Assembly: GCF_001078375.1 (NCBI RefSeq)
Contig: NZ_BBXI01000001.1
Coordinates: forward strand, 1 to 62,296
Length of the DNA stretch: 62,296 bases
Direction: 5' to 3'
Source: Veillonella tobetsuensis
GTDB lineage: Bacteria; Bacillota; Negativicutes; Veillonellales; Veillonellaceae
A program made the translations under genes and the position numbers. The notes beneath the pieces are model-generated. The model made no database searches and had not been told where the DNA came from. It saw nothing but the letters and a program-made list of their open reading frames with translations. Positions 52,301-61,797 of the stretch are shown piece by piece. The number at the start of each line of letters is the position of its first letter. Within the stretch, counting starts at the first letter, position 1.

Positions 52301-55300
52301 AACGTAACAGGTGACCACAACATTAACTTGAATGCTAAAGTTGGTGACATCACTGGTTTAACTAATGTAACTTTGGATGCTCCTGACTTCGCTAAAAAAG
52401 GTCGCGCCGCTACTGAAGAACAATTGAAGATCGTTAACAACGGTTTCAATAATACAGTTGGTTTAACTGGTAACACAGGTGCTACTGAATTACAAAAATT
52501 GAACAAACAAGGCGGCTTGAGCTTTGGTGTAGTTGGTGCTAACAATGGCCAATACATTACAACAACTGCTGCTGGTAGCAATGTAGTAGCAGATTTGTCT
52601 GCTGACGCTAAAAACAAATTGAACAGCACTGTTGTAGTAGAAGGTAAAAATGCTGCGAGAGTAACAAGCAATGTAATTCAAAATGCAGATGGCAGCACAA
52701 AAACTGTATATACTGTAGATGTTAACAACGTAAAACCTACTGCAGCTTCTACTGAAAAAGTACAAGCTAAAGCAGACGTAGCTGGTTCTAGCGACAAAAA
52801 TATCGCTAAAGTTGCACCTAAAGCTGGTGAAAACTTCGGTGATGCTGGCGCAACATACGAAGTAAACGTATCCCGTAACGACGTAAAAGACGCAGCTCGT
52901 GAAGCAATTACTGTAAATACTAGCAATACAACTAACAACTCTATCACTGTTACACCTGTACAAGATGAAACAAACCATAACACAACTTACACAGTAACAT
53001 TCGATGGTAACAAAGCAGCTACTCAAATTCCTTTGACATACAAAGCGAATGGCCAAAATGCTCAAACAGTTACATTGGATAAAGGTTTGAACTTCACAAA
53101 CGGCAGAAACACAACAGCTTCTGTAGATGCTGAAGGCGTTGTTAAATACGATCTTAACAACAACATCGATTTAACACCAAATGGTTCCTTAAAAATCGGT
53201 GATACAATTGTTAACAATGGTGGCTTGACTATCTCTGGTGGTCCATCCATCACTAAGACTGGCATCAACGCTGGTAACTTGAACATTACAAATGTGAAAG
53301 CTGGCGTAAATAACACTGATGCGGTTAACGTACAACAATTGAAAGATGCTCGTACATTAGTAACTTCTAACGATAATTCTGTAACAATTAACAAGACAGA
53401 ATCTGGTAACCAAATTACTTATGACTTGCATGTAGCCCCAGGCGCTGCACAATCCGTATGGAATGTGAAGTCCACTGGCAACACAACTGCTGATTCCGAA
53501 ACAGCTGCAAAAACTATCACTGATGGTAAAACAGTTGAAATGGTAGCAGGCAAAAACTTAACTGTTAAACAAACTAGCAACAATGACGGCGCTAAAGTTG
53601 AATACGCTTTATCTGGTAACTTGACTAACATCAACACGATTAAAAATGAAGGTCCTGCAACTTTCACAATTGGCGGTAACGAATTCAAATTCGAAGGCGG
53701 CAATGTGAACATGGGCGACAACAACATCACTAATCTTAAATCTGGTGGCGATGTAATCAACAACGCAGCTAACATTGGTGACGTAAATCGTATTTCCAAA
53801 GCTAACGATAAACATATCAAGCCGGGTGAATATGGTGTAGATAACAATGGCAAAGTAACCATGACATATGTTGATGGTAACAATAAAGAAATTTCTAACG
53901 AAACTGCTGTTATCACAGGCATTGCTAAATCTGATTTGTCGAATATCACCAAGGGTGGCGAAACTGTCATTCAAAATATTGCTAAAAAATCCATTGATAT
54001 GGAAGACGGCAAGAATACAAAAGCTAGCAACCGTGATGTAAATGGCGTTAAAACTTTCAAAGTAGACGTTGAAGGTGATTTGACAGACGTTACATCCATC
54101 ACTAACAAAACTGGTGACGGTAAAGTATCCTTTGTTGGTAACCAAACTGTTAACGTAGCAGGCGACCACAACATCGCTCTTAATGCTAAAGCTGGCGATA
54201 TCACTGGTTTGACTAATGTAACATTGAATTCCGCTGATTTCGCTACTAAAGGCCGTGCAGCAACTGAAGAGCAATTGAAGATTGTTAACAACGGCTTCAA
54301 TAATACAGTTGGCTTGACTGGTAACACAGGCGCTACTGATCTTCAAAAATTAAATCAAGCTGGTGGTTTGAGCTTTGGCGTAATTGGTGCTAACAATGGC
54401 CAATACATCAAAACAACGGCAGCAGGTAGCAACGTAGCTGTTGATTTGTCCGATGATGCAAAAGCTAAGTTGAATAACACTGTAGAAGTTCGTGGTAAAA
54501 ATGCTGCGAAGGTTACTTCTGTAACAGAAAATACAGCTGATGGTGGCAAGAAAACAATCTACACTGTAGATGTTGATAATGTAAAACCAACTGCAGCTTC
54601 TACTGAAAAAGTTCAAGCAAAAGCAGACGTAGCTGGTTCTAGCGACAAAAATATCGCTAAAGTTACTCCTCAAGCAGGCGACCAATTTGGTGATGCTGGC
54701 GCAACTTATGAAGTAAACGTATCTCGTAACGACGTAAAAGACGCAGCTCGTGAAGCGGTAACTGTAAATACTACAAATACAACTAACAACCCTATTACTG
54801 TGACACCTGTTCAAGATGAAACAAACCACAACACAACTTACCAAGTAACATTCGATGGTAACAAAGCAGCTACTCAAATTCCTTTGACATACAAAGCGAA
54901 TGGCCAAAATGCTCAAACAGTTACATTGGATAAAGGTTTGAACTTCACAAACGGTTCCAACACAACAGCTTCCGTAGCTGCTGATGGCGTGGTTAAATAC
55001 GATCTTAACAACAATATCGATTTGACTCCGAATGGTTCCTTGAAAATTGGTGACACTATCGTTAACAATGGTGGCTTGACTATCTCTGGTGGTCCTTCCA
55101 TCACTAAGACTGGCATCAACGCTGGTAACTTGAACATTACAAATGTGAAAGCTGGCGTAAATAACACTGATGCGGTTAACGTACAACAATTGAAAGATGC
55201 TCGTACATTAGTAACTTCTAACGATAATTCTGTAACAATCAACAAGACAGAATCTGGTAACCAAATTACTTATGACTTGCACGTAGCCCCAGGTGCTGCA

Positions 55301-58300
55301 CAATCCGTATGGAATGTGAAATCCTCTGGTAATACAACTGCTGATTCCGAAGCAACTGCAAAAACTATTACTGATGGTAAAACAGTTGAAATGGTAGCAG
55401 GCAAAAACTTAACTGTTAAACAAACTAGCAACAATGACGGTGCTAAAGTTGAATACGCTTTATCTGATGACATCAAAGTTGGTAACGACGGTAAAGATGG
55501 TAAACCAGGTAAAGATGGTTCTATCGGCGTAAACGGTAAAGATGGTTCCTCTGTTGTGATTAACGGTAAAGACGGCTCCATCGGTTTAAATGGTAAAGAC
55601 GGTAAAGATGGTCTTACTATGAAAGCTGAAAATGGCCAACCTGGCGTAAACGGTAAAGATGGCATCACTCGTATCGTATACGAAGATAAAACAAATACTA
55701 AACACGAAGTGGCTACTTTGGATGACGGTTTAAAATTCACTGGTAATAACACTGACACAGTGAACAACCATAAATTGAACAGCCTTGTAAAAGTTCAAGG
55801 TGAAGGCGTAGATAAAACAACTTCTGCTACTTTCAAGAGCGCTACTGGTAACATCAACGTAAAAGCTGATGGTACTGATACTCTAGAAGTTCAATTGAAC
55901 AAAGATTTGAAAAACATCACTACGATTAAGAATGATGGTCCTGCAACATTGACAATTGGCGGCAATGAATTCAAATTCAGCGGCGGCAATGTGAATATGG
56001 GCGACAACAACATCACAAACCTTAAATCTGGTGGCGATGTAATCAACAACGCTGCTAACATTGGCGACGTAAAACGTATCTCCAAAGCTAACGATTTACA
56101 TATTGCACCTACTACATCTGATCGTGCTGGTGAAACAACTGCAACATATGCATATAACACTGCAGATAAATCCGTTACTTTGAAATACAACGATGGCAAC
56201 GGCACTACACAAACTGGTACAATCGCGAAAATCGACTTGTCCGGTTTGGCTGATCAAATTAAAGACGGCTACTCCTTCTCTACAGATGCAAAAGGCAACG
56301 TAGTTGGTAACCATGCTGTAACAGCTGTAGGCAATGGCAAAACTGTATCCTACGCAGCAGGCGATAATTTGACAATTGCTCAACATATCGATAATGCAAC
56401 TGGTGAACAAACTTATACATATGCATTGTCTAATGACATCAAAGTTGGTAACGATGGCAAAGATGGCAAACCAGGTGTTGACGGTAAAATCGGTGTAAAC
56501 GGTAAAGACGGCTCCTCTGTTGTCATCAACGGTAAAGACGGTTCTATCGGCCTTAATGGTAAGGACGGCAAAGATGGTCTTACTATGAAAGCAAAAGACG
56601 GTCAACCTGGTGTAAACGGTAAAGATGGTATCACTCGTATCGTATACGAAGATAACAGCAAGCATACACACGAAGTGGCTACTTTGGATGACGGCATGAA
56701 ATATGCTGGCGACGATGCACAAGGCGCAGATAAATCCAAAGTTATCGCTAAGAAATTGAACGAAACTATGGACGTTGTTGGTGGTGCAGATAAATCCAAA
56801 TTGACTGACAACAACATCGGCGTGAACAACGTAGATGGCAAGTTGAAAGTTCAATTGTCCAAAGAAGTTAACTTGACTCCGTCTGGTTCCTTAACAATTG
56901 GCGATACTGTAGTTAATAACAATGGCTTGACTATCTCTGGTGGTCCTTCCATCACTAAGACTGGTATCAACGCTGGTAATAAAACAATTGTTAACGTAGA
57001 TGCTGGTGTAAACGACACTGATGCAGTTAACGTACAACAATTGAAAAAAGCTAAAACAGAAGTTAAAGCTGGTAATAACGTAACTGTAGACACAACTTAT
57101 GGTAATGACGGTCATACAATTTACACTGTTAATGCGAACGACGTAGCTCTTGGCGATGCAGTATTGAAATACTCCGCTAACGGCACTAATACGCAATCCG
57201 TTAAATTGTCTCAAGGCTTGAACTTCGTTGACGGTAACTACACATCTGCTTCTGTTGATGTAAATGGTCAAGTTAAATACGACGTAACAATCGGTAAGGT
57301 GAAAGACGGCGTTGACGGTAAACCAGGCGTAGATGGTAAAGATGGTATCGCAACAGTTAAAACTGTAGTTGATACAATCAACAACTCCGGCTGGAAAGGT
57401 GATGTTACTGGTAACACAGTGAATAACCACACTGCAACAATCGTTAAACCTGGCACAACTGTAAACTTCGGTGCAGGTAAAAACTTAACTGTAGAACAAA
57501 TCGTTAATGCTGTAACTGGCGATCATACATACAACTATGCATTGTCCGATGATATTAAAGTTGGTCATGACGGCAAAGATGGTAAACCAGGTGTTGACGG
57601 TAAGATCGGCGTAAACGGTAAAGATGGTTCCTCCGTTGTCATCAATGGTAAAGACGGCTCCATCGGCCTCAATGGTAAAGACGGTAAAGATGGTCTTACT
57701 ATGAAAGCCAAAGATGGCCAACCAGGTGTAAACGGTAAAGATGGTATCACTCGTATCGTATACGAAGATAACAACAAGAATACACACGAAGTGGCTACAT
57801 TGGACGACGGCATGAAATATGCTGGCGACGATGCTCAAGGCACAGATAAATCCAAGGTTATCGCTAAGAAATTGAACCAAACAATGGATATCGTCGGTGG
57901 TGCAAACAGTACTAAATTGACTGACAACAACATCGGCGTGAACAACGTAGATGGTAAATTGAAAGTTCAATTGGCTCAAAACATCGACTTGACTCCAGCA
58001 GGTTCCTTAACTATCGGTGGTACTAGCATTACTGATAATGGTTTGGTAATCAATCAAGGTCCATCCATTACTAAAGGCGGTATCAATGCTGGTAATCAAT
58101 TTATCACTAATGTAAAAGCTGGTGTGAACAACACTGATGCAGTTAACGTTGCTCAATTGAAATCTGCTAAAACAGAGGTTGAAGAAGGGGACAACGTAAA
58201 AGTAACATCCCGTACAGGTGCTGATGGCCAAACTATCTACAAAGTAAGTGCAAAAGCAGTTAACCTTGGCGATGCAGAATTGAAATACTCTGCAAACGGT

Positions 58301-60592
58301 ACAAACACTCAATCCGTGAAATTGTCTCAAGGCTTGAACTTCGTTGACGGCAACTACACAACAGCTTCCGTTGATGCAAATGGTCAAGTTAAATACGATG
58401 TAACAATCGGTAAAGTGAAAGACGGCGTTGATGGCAAACCAGGCGTAGATGGTAAAGATGGTATTGCAACAGTTAAAACTGTAGTAGATACAATCAACAA
58501 CTCTGGCTGGAAAGCTAATGCTACAGGTAATGTAGTAGGTAACTCCACAGCAACTATCGTAAAACCTGGCAACACAGTAAATTACGGTGCAGGCAAAAAC
58601 TTGAACGTAAAACAAACTGTGAACGGCGATGAACAAACTTACGAATTCGCATTAGATAAAGATTTGAAAGAGCTTAACAGCGTTCAAACTAAGAATATCT
58701 ACTTAGGTAGCCCAACATCTCATACAACTATTACATACAACAATGATAATAGCCGTATCGAGTACACAACTAAGGAAGGCGACAAAAAACAAGTTGCTAA
58801 CTTAGATGATATCTGGACTATCCAAGCAAATGGTACTGACGTTAAACCTGTAGGTGGCAAAGTTAATGTTGTAGGCGGCGATCACATCAAAGTTTCCACA
58901 GATGCAGCTGGTAAAATGACTATCAGTGCTGACGGCCTTGGCACTATGAACGGCTTTAACGTGAAATCTACTGGCAATACAACTAGCGATTCCGATAAAA
59001 CAGCTAAAAACATCACTGATGGTAAAACTGTAGAATTCTCTGGCGGTAAAAACCTAACTGTTAAACAAACTAACACTGCTGACGGTGCAAAAGTAGAATT
59101 CGCATTAAACAATAACATCGACTTAACTCCAAACGGCTCCGTAACAATTGGTGATACAGTAGTTAACAACGATGGTTTGACTATCACTGGTGGTCCTACT
59201 ATCACTAAGAACAATGTTGATATGGGTGGACAACAAATTCACAACGTGAAATCTGGTGGCGATGTAGATTCCAATGGCGCTAACATTGGCGACATCAAAC
59301 GTATCTCCAAAGCTAACGATACTCGTATCAAAGATGGTAACTATGAAGTTAGCCAAAATGGTACTGTTGAAATGACTTATGTTGATGGTGCTGGTAAACA
59401 AGTGGTAGATGCTAACGGTAACCCTGTGAAAGCAACTATCTCTGGTATCGCTCGTCAAGACTTGTCTAACATTACTAACGAAGGCAAAAAAGTTATTACT
59501 GGCTTAAGCAGCATCGTTAAAGGTGGTAACAACGTAACTGTTGATACTTCTGTTGACAACACAACTGGTCAAAAAACATACACTGTAAACGCTGATCTAT
59601 CTGGTGCGAAAGTGAATGCATCCGTTGGTGCTGATGGCTCTGGCGTAGCTAAAGGCCTCAAAAACCCTGTAAAAGTAGAAAAAGGTACTCAATACATCGC
59701 TGGCGACAACATGGTTGTTGAACGTAAACCAGTTGAAGGTGACGATAAGATTGATAACTCCATCACTTACAGCTTAGCTCATGACTTGACTGAAATCACA
59801 TCCATTAGCAATGGTGGTGCAACACTTAGAATCAACTCCAACCCTGGTAGTGTTCCTGGTGATCGTGCTCCTGTAACCCCTGCATTTGAAGTACATGGTG
59901 GTAATTTGAGTTTAGAAAACAATAGAATTGTAAATCTTGCTCCTGGTATTGCTGGTACTGATGGTGTTAACGTTGACCAATTGAAAGGTTCCCGTACTAC
60001 ATTAACTTCCGAAGACAACTCTGTAACATTAAACAGAACAGACAATGGTCAAGGCGGTTACAACTATGACCTTTCCGTTAAAGGTGTTAACGACCCTCGT
60101 GTAAATATCTTGAATGAAGAAATTGGTCTTGTAGGTGCACAAGGTGCCGCATTATCTGCATTGAAACCTATGCAATATGATCCAATGGAACCAACTCAAA
60201 TCATGGCTGGTTATGGTAACTACCGTGGTAACTCCGCATTGGCATTGGGCGTAGCTCATTACAAAAACGAGTCCACAATGTTCCATGGTGGCATTTCCTG
60301 GGCTGGCGGCTCTAGCCATATGATGGCTAACGCTGGTGTAACTTGGAAAATTGGCAACCGTGATAGCGAAGGTGCAGTAGCTGATCGCTACCGCAAAGGA
60401 CCTATCAGTTCCACATACGCAATGCAAACTGAAGTGGCTTCTATGAAAGCTCAAAATGCCGGATTAAAAGGCGAAGTATCTGATTTGAAAGCTGAAAATG
60501 AACAAATTAAAGCTCAAAACGCTGGCTTACAAAACGAAGTAGACCAATTGAAAGCTCAAATGGCTGCTATGATGGCTAGATTAGGTATGTAA
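49385..60592 (+). CDS. Giant trimeric autotransporter adhesin 3 (3735 aa) with collagen-like segments
   Basis: The ATG at 49385 is preferred: GAAAGGGG lies 12 bases upstream, as in giant TAA 2, and the ESPR then begins MNKVFKVVYSKSKGCYVVVP; an in-frame ATG at 49361 overlaps that site. The signal peptide ends near residue 57 (QQAMA-G). Residues about 60-440 form the YadA head. The neck (DTDAVNVAQLK) is at about 465-477. The stalk contains necks, Trp-ring-like blocks (VWNVKSTGN) and repeated modules. Collagen-like blocks (GKDGKPGKDGSIGVNGKDG) begin near 55470, 56440 and 57560, with shorter ones near 57300 and 58416. The anchor (AALSALKPMQYDPMEPTQIM to NAGVTWKIG) is followed by a tail with DRYRKGPISSTYAMQTEV and a longer coiled coil than in TAA 2. 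The 3' end is almost identical to TAA 2, a sign of gene conversion. Partner gene 2 follows. Confidence 0.92.
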   Translation: MNKVFKVVYSKSKGCYVVVPETAKNNNGKKKVLASVLAGLAVAGVVGGIAPQQAMAGVDTGNSHVNIWADTNPKGNGQNYNVGQNSIVVGYQNTTDNVAGHDGKVAIGAKNTSTNNASTAVGNENKATGGAATAVGAGNTASGKASVALGNVNNADAKAAIAIGTYNNVNYTKGSWQTTPKQAGEYSTVVGNYSSATGTSASAMGVYTNATGAGSFAAGYNNNAKGQNSVAIGSENTSHVADTVTLGQFNNAKTMGGISIGKNNLTDSSNDGRNAANTKDENSQIAIGRDNVATHLDTIAIGRETTASGSGSTVVGARAEASGDNSIAIGQSGKGSPKVIASGVNSIAIGMQSQATGEAAIAEGAGSRAGGKYGVALGRKTKANAEAATALGNAAEANIANGVALGSSSVTTTDKGVKGYNPSDDHTRHYTNLANNVRTATTAAVSIGNGSTLTRQLTGLAAGTADTDAVNVAQLKNVGVAVTGNTGSSDFLADGGKLNVIGEGRVSTVAAHDGAKDSKITVGFDDKGMVKAGKNVKVDEVTVNGRTTYTIHAADAAAKYDFLTNAKANGGKLDGTATPTKVESGTTVSYAAGKNLTVKQDINQSAGEQTYTYSLNKDLKEITSITNNGGPTLNFGDNNISVTGGNLDLGDQNITHLHSGGDTVDNAANIGDVIRISKANDLHIAPTAGTNNNVTEYTVDANKKVTLTYQDGNGKTVNGPKAVIDLSGLKTGDMSSFNVKSSATEGKVAQGSAGIQEIRDGKTVEMQAGKNMTIKQTNKNGNAAVEFALNKDIDLTPDGSIKIGDTNITDNGLTINGGPSITKTGINAGDLKITNVKAGINDNDAVNVSQLKQVRADERHIKPGEYAVDNNGKVTMTYLDGNNKDVANETAVITGIAKQDLSNINKGGETVIQNLAKKSIDMENGKNTKVSNREINGVKTFKVDVEGDLNDITSITNKAGDGKVVFGGNQTVNVTGDHNINLNAKVGDITGLTNVTLDAPDFAKKGRAATEEQLKIVNNGFNNTVGLTGNTGATELQKLNKQGGLSFGVVGANNGQYITTTAAGSNVVADLSADAKNKLNSTVVVEGKNAARVTSNVIQNADGSTKTVYTVDVNNVKPTAASTEKVQAKADVAGSSDKNIAKVAPKAGENFGDAGATYEVNVSRNDVKDAAREAITVNTSNTTNNSITVTPVQDETNHNTTYTVTFDGNKAATQIPLTYKANGQNAQTVTLDKGLNFTNGRNTTASVDAEGVVKYDLNNNIDLTPNGSLKIGDTIVNNGGLTISGGPSITKTGINAGNLNITNVKAGVNNTDAVNVQQLKDARTLVTSNDNSVTINKTESGNQITYDLHVAPGAAQSVWNVKSTGNTTADSETAAKTITDGKTVEMVAGKNLTVKQTSNNDGAKVEYALSGNLTNINTIKNEGPATFTIGGNEFKFEGGNVNMGDNNITNLKSGGDVINNAANIGDVNRISKANDKHIKPGEYGVDNNGKVTMTYVDGNNKEISNETAVITGIAKSDLSNITKGGETVIQNIAKKSIDMEDGKNTKASNRDVNGVKTFKVDVEGDLTDVTSITNKTGDGKVSFVGNQTVNVAGDHNIALNAKAGDITGLTNVTLNSADFATKGRAATEEQLKIVNNGFNNTVGLTGNTGATDLQKLNQAGGLSFGVIGANNGQYIKTTAAGSNVAVDLSDDAKAKLNNTVEVRGKNAAKVTSVTENTADGGKKTIYTVDVDNVKPTAASTEKVQAKADVAGSSDKNIAKVTPQAGDQFGDAGATYEVNVSRNDVKDAAREAVTVNTTNTTNNPITVTPVQDETNHNTTYQVTFDGNKAATQIPLTYKANGQNAQTVTLDKGLNFTNGSNTTASVAADGVVKYDLNNNIDLTPNGSLKIGDTIVNNGGLTISGGPSITKTGINAGNLNITNVKAGVNNTDAVNVQQLKDARTLVTSNDNSVTINKTESGNQITYDLHVAPGAAQSVWNVKSSGNTTADSEATAKTITDGKTVEMVAGKNLTVKQTSNNDGAKVEYALSDDIKVGNDGKDGKPGKDGSIGVNGKDGSSVVINGKDGSIGLNGKDGKDGLTMKAENGQPGVNGKDGITRIVYEDKTNTKHEVATLDDGLKFTGNNTDTVNNHKLNSLVKVQGEGVDKTTSATFKSATGNINVKADGTDTLEVQLNKDLKNITTIKNDGPATLTIGGNEFKFSGGNVNMGDNNITNLKSGGDVINNAANIGDVKRISKANDLHIAPTTSDRAGETTATYAYNTADKSVTLKYNDGNGTTQTGTIAKIDLSGLADQIKDGYSFSTDAKGNVVGNHAVTAVGNGKTVSYAAGDNLTIAQHIDNATGEQTYTYALSNDIKVGNDGKDGKPGVDGKIGVNGKDGSSVVINGKDGSIGLNGKDGKDGLTMKAKDGQPGVNGKDGITRIVYEDNSKHTHEVATLDDGMKYAGDDAQGADKSKVIAKKLNETMDVVGGADKSKLTDNNIGVNNVDGKLKVQLSKEVNLTPSGSLTIGDTVVNNNGLTISGGPSITKTGINAGNKTIVNVDAGVNDTDAVNVQQLKKAKTEVKAGNNVTVDTTYGNDGHTIYTVNANDVALGDAVLKYSANGTNTQSVKLSQGLNFVDGNYTSASVDVNGQVKYDVTIGKVKDGVDGKPGVDGKDGIATVKTVVDTINNSGWKGDVTGNTVNNHTATIVKPGTTVNFGAGKNLTVEQIVNAVTGDHTYNYALSDDIKVGHDGKDGKPGVDGKIGVNGKDGSSVVINGKDGSIGLNGKDGKDGLTMKAKDGQPGVNGKDGITRIVYEDNNKNTHEVATLDDGMKYAGDDAQGTDKSKVIAKKLNQTMDIVGGANSTKLTDNNIGVNNVDGKLKVQLAQNIDLTPAGSLTIGGTSITDNGLVINQGPSITKGGINAGNQFITNVKAGVNNTDAVNVAQLKSAKTEVEEGDNVKVTSRTGADGQTIYKVSAKAVNLGDAELKYSANGTNTQSVKLSQGLNFVDGNYTTASVDANGQVKYDVTIGKVKDGVDGKPGVDGKDGIATVKTVVDTINNSGWKANATGNVVGNSTATIVKPGNTVNYGAGKNLNVKQTVNGDEQTYEFALDKDLKELNSVQTKNIYLGSPTSHTTITYNNDNSRIEYTTKEGDKKQVANLDDIWTIQANGTDVKPVGGKVNVVGGDHIKVSTDAAGKMTISADGLGTMNGFNVKSTGNTTSDSDKTAKNITDGKTVEFSGGKNLTVKQTNTADGAKVEFALNNNIDLTPNGSVTIGDTVVNNDGLTITGGPTITKNNVDMGGQQIHNVKSGGDVDSNGANIGDIKRISKANDTRIKDGNYEVSQNGTVEMTYVDGAGKQVVDANGNPVKATISGIARQDLSNITNEGKKVITGLSSIVKGGNNVTVDTSVDNTTGQKTYTVNADLSGAKVNASVGADGSGVAKGLKNPVKVEKGTQYIAGDNMVVERKPVEGDDKIDNSITYSLAHDLTEITSISNGGATLRINSNPGSVPGDRAPVTPAFEVHGGNLSLENNRIVNLAPGIAGTDGVNVDQLKGSRTTLTSEDNSVTLNRTDNGQGGYNYDLSVKGVNDPRVNILNEEIGLVGAQGAALSALKPMQYDPMEPTQIMAGYGNYRGNSALALGVAHYKNESTMFHGGISWAGGSSHMMANAGVTWKIGNRDSEGAVADRYRKGPISSTYAMQTEVASMKAQNAGLKGEVSDLKAENEQIKAQNAGLQNEVDQLKAQMAAMMARLGM
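51960..53610 (+). repeat. 1.65-kb repeat of giant TAA 3, copy 1
   Basis: This repeat is paired with about 53811-55461 at a constant offset of 1851 bases (617 codons). Parts such as the segment around 53032-53110 and its partner at 54883-54960 are identical base for base. Confidence 0.82.
53811..55461 (+). repeat. 1.65-kb repeat of giant TAA 3, copy 2
   Basis: This is the second copy at the 1851-base offset. The first two thirds have drifted at third codon positions, while the last third is nearly identical, as expected from recent local conversion. Confidence 0.82.
55470..57800 (+). repeat. Threefold collagen-like repeat of giant TAA 3
   Basis: About 250-base blocks at 55470, 56440 and 57548 encode GKDGKPG..., GSIGLNGKDGKDG and NGKDGITRIVYED almost identically. 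Confidence 0.82.
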
Positions 60593-60607
60593 TAAGATAC
60601 AAAGGTC

Positions 60608-60631
60608 GAAGGGTTCCGTAAGGAATCCTTC
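60608..60631 (+). promoter_or_regulatory. Intergenic hairpin between giant TAA 3 and its partner gene
   Basis: GAAGGGTTCC (60608-60617) pairs with GGAATCCTTC (60622-60631). Like the hairpin at 47821-47858, it lacks a T run. Confidence 0.6.
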
Positions 60632-60670
60632 CGCCATCGCTTATATTCGACAATGAAAAGAGGAATAGAT

Positions 60671-61471
60671 ATGAAAAAATCTACAATGCTTGCTTTCACA
60701 GCAGCTGCAATTATGAGCGTTGCATCCGTTACTGGTTATGCTGCGGGCGCTCCAACATATGATGATAATTTAATCTTGAAAAACCCTATCATGACTCCGT
60801 CTGTAGGTTCTGTAGTTCTTGTACCTGTGGCTAGTCCGCAAACAGTACAAGCATTACATACATATGTGGATGTATGGAGAAATGCAGAAGTTAATTACAC
60901 ACAAGCTAAAGTTAAGCATGATAATCATGAAAAATTGACTAAAGCTGAAACTAAATGGTTACATTCCAAAGATAAACACAATTATGCGGATTACTTCCGT
61001 ACACATTCTTTGGGTCGTGTCCATGGCTTTGAAGTCGCATTCAATTGGAATGGTGAAAACCGTAACAAAAATGAATACGAATTCTTTGATATGCCAAAAT
61101 ATAATGAAAAAAGTGGTTTCGTAAATAGCTACGGTTTCAACGTATTGCGTGGTATGGTAGACCAAATCAACGCTGTTATTCAAAGACAAAAAGAAATCGG
61201 TGGTCCTATGACTGCTGAAGAAGCTAGTGCTTTGGAAGACGCTATTTTGGATATCATGGCGCAAGACCAAGAACATGTAAACAATGAAGACCTTCGTCAC
61301 ATGATGAATGAAACAATTTGGTACGCAGCTAAAGAAACTGTTAAAAACAAAGCAAGTGAAGAACCTACTAAAGAAGAAGAAGCTAAAGTAGATCTTCGCA
61401 AAGCGATTAATGAGCCAATGGAACCTTCCGCGCCTCATACTATTGATTTGCGCAAAGCAATTCAGCAGTAA
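60671..61471 (+). CDS. TAA partner protein 2 (secreted, unknown family)
   Basis: This 266-residue protein is a close paralogue of the protein encoded at 47890-48693, with the same signal peptide opening (MKKSTMLAFTAA), the same block DKHNYADYFRTHSLGRVHG, and NWNGENRNKNEYEFFDMPKY. The helical segment reads DIMAQDQEHVNNEDLRHMMN, where the first protein has HEQEH, so a zinc-protease reading is not supported. Two copies of the tail motif are present (VDLRKAI and IDLRKAI). Leader and first 45 coding bases are nearly identical to partner gene 1. It starts 78 bases after giant TAA 3 with only a hairpin between. The conserved pairing with a giant TAA in two modules argues for a dedicated role in TAA assembly, periplasmic transit or tail anchoring; this is inference. 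Confidence 0.78.
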   Translation: MKKSTMLAFTAAAIMSVASVTGYAAGAPTYDDNLILKNPIMTPSVGSVVLVPVASPQTVQALHTYVDVWRNAEVNYTQAKVKHDNHEKLTKAETKWLHSKDKHNYADYFRTHSLGRVHGFEVAFNWNGENRNKNEYEFFDMPKYNEKSGFVNSYGFNVLRGMVDQINAVIQRQKEIGGPMTAEEASALEDAILDIMAQDQEHVNNEDLRHMMNETIWYAAKETVKNKASEEPTKEEEAKVDLRKAINEPMEPSAPHTIDLRKAIQQ

Positions 61472-61584
61472 TATCGCAATCGTATATCTTTATACATATG
61501 AAACAATATATGGCCCCTCATATGGTGATATAGGGGCCGTATATCCCCTAGAACCCCTAACTAGGGCATAAATAATCCTTATAC

Positions 61585-61620
61585 AAATAACGCCACCTTC
61601 TGGTGGCGTTATTTGTTTTA
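61585..61620 (+). terminator. Terminator after partner gene 2
   Basis: AAATAACGCCACC (61585-61597) pairs exactly with GGTGGCGTTATTT (61602-61614) over a 4-base loop, followed by a T-rich end. Confidence 0.9.
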
Positions 61621-61797
61621 TATAGACTATGTAATATATATAATTAGTGCGAATCACTGAAATAGTATATATTGTATTTATAGACTATAGAATGAGATTA
61701 AATGATAGCTTATTGTACTACATATAGTAGATTGAAAATAATTAGATACATTATACGGAAAACATGTAAAAAGTTTCAATTATTTTAAAATTAAGGG

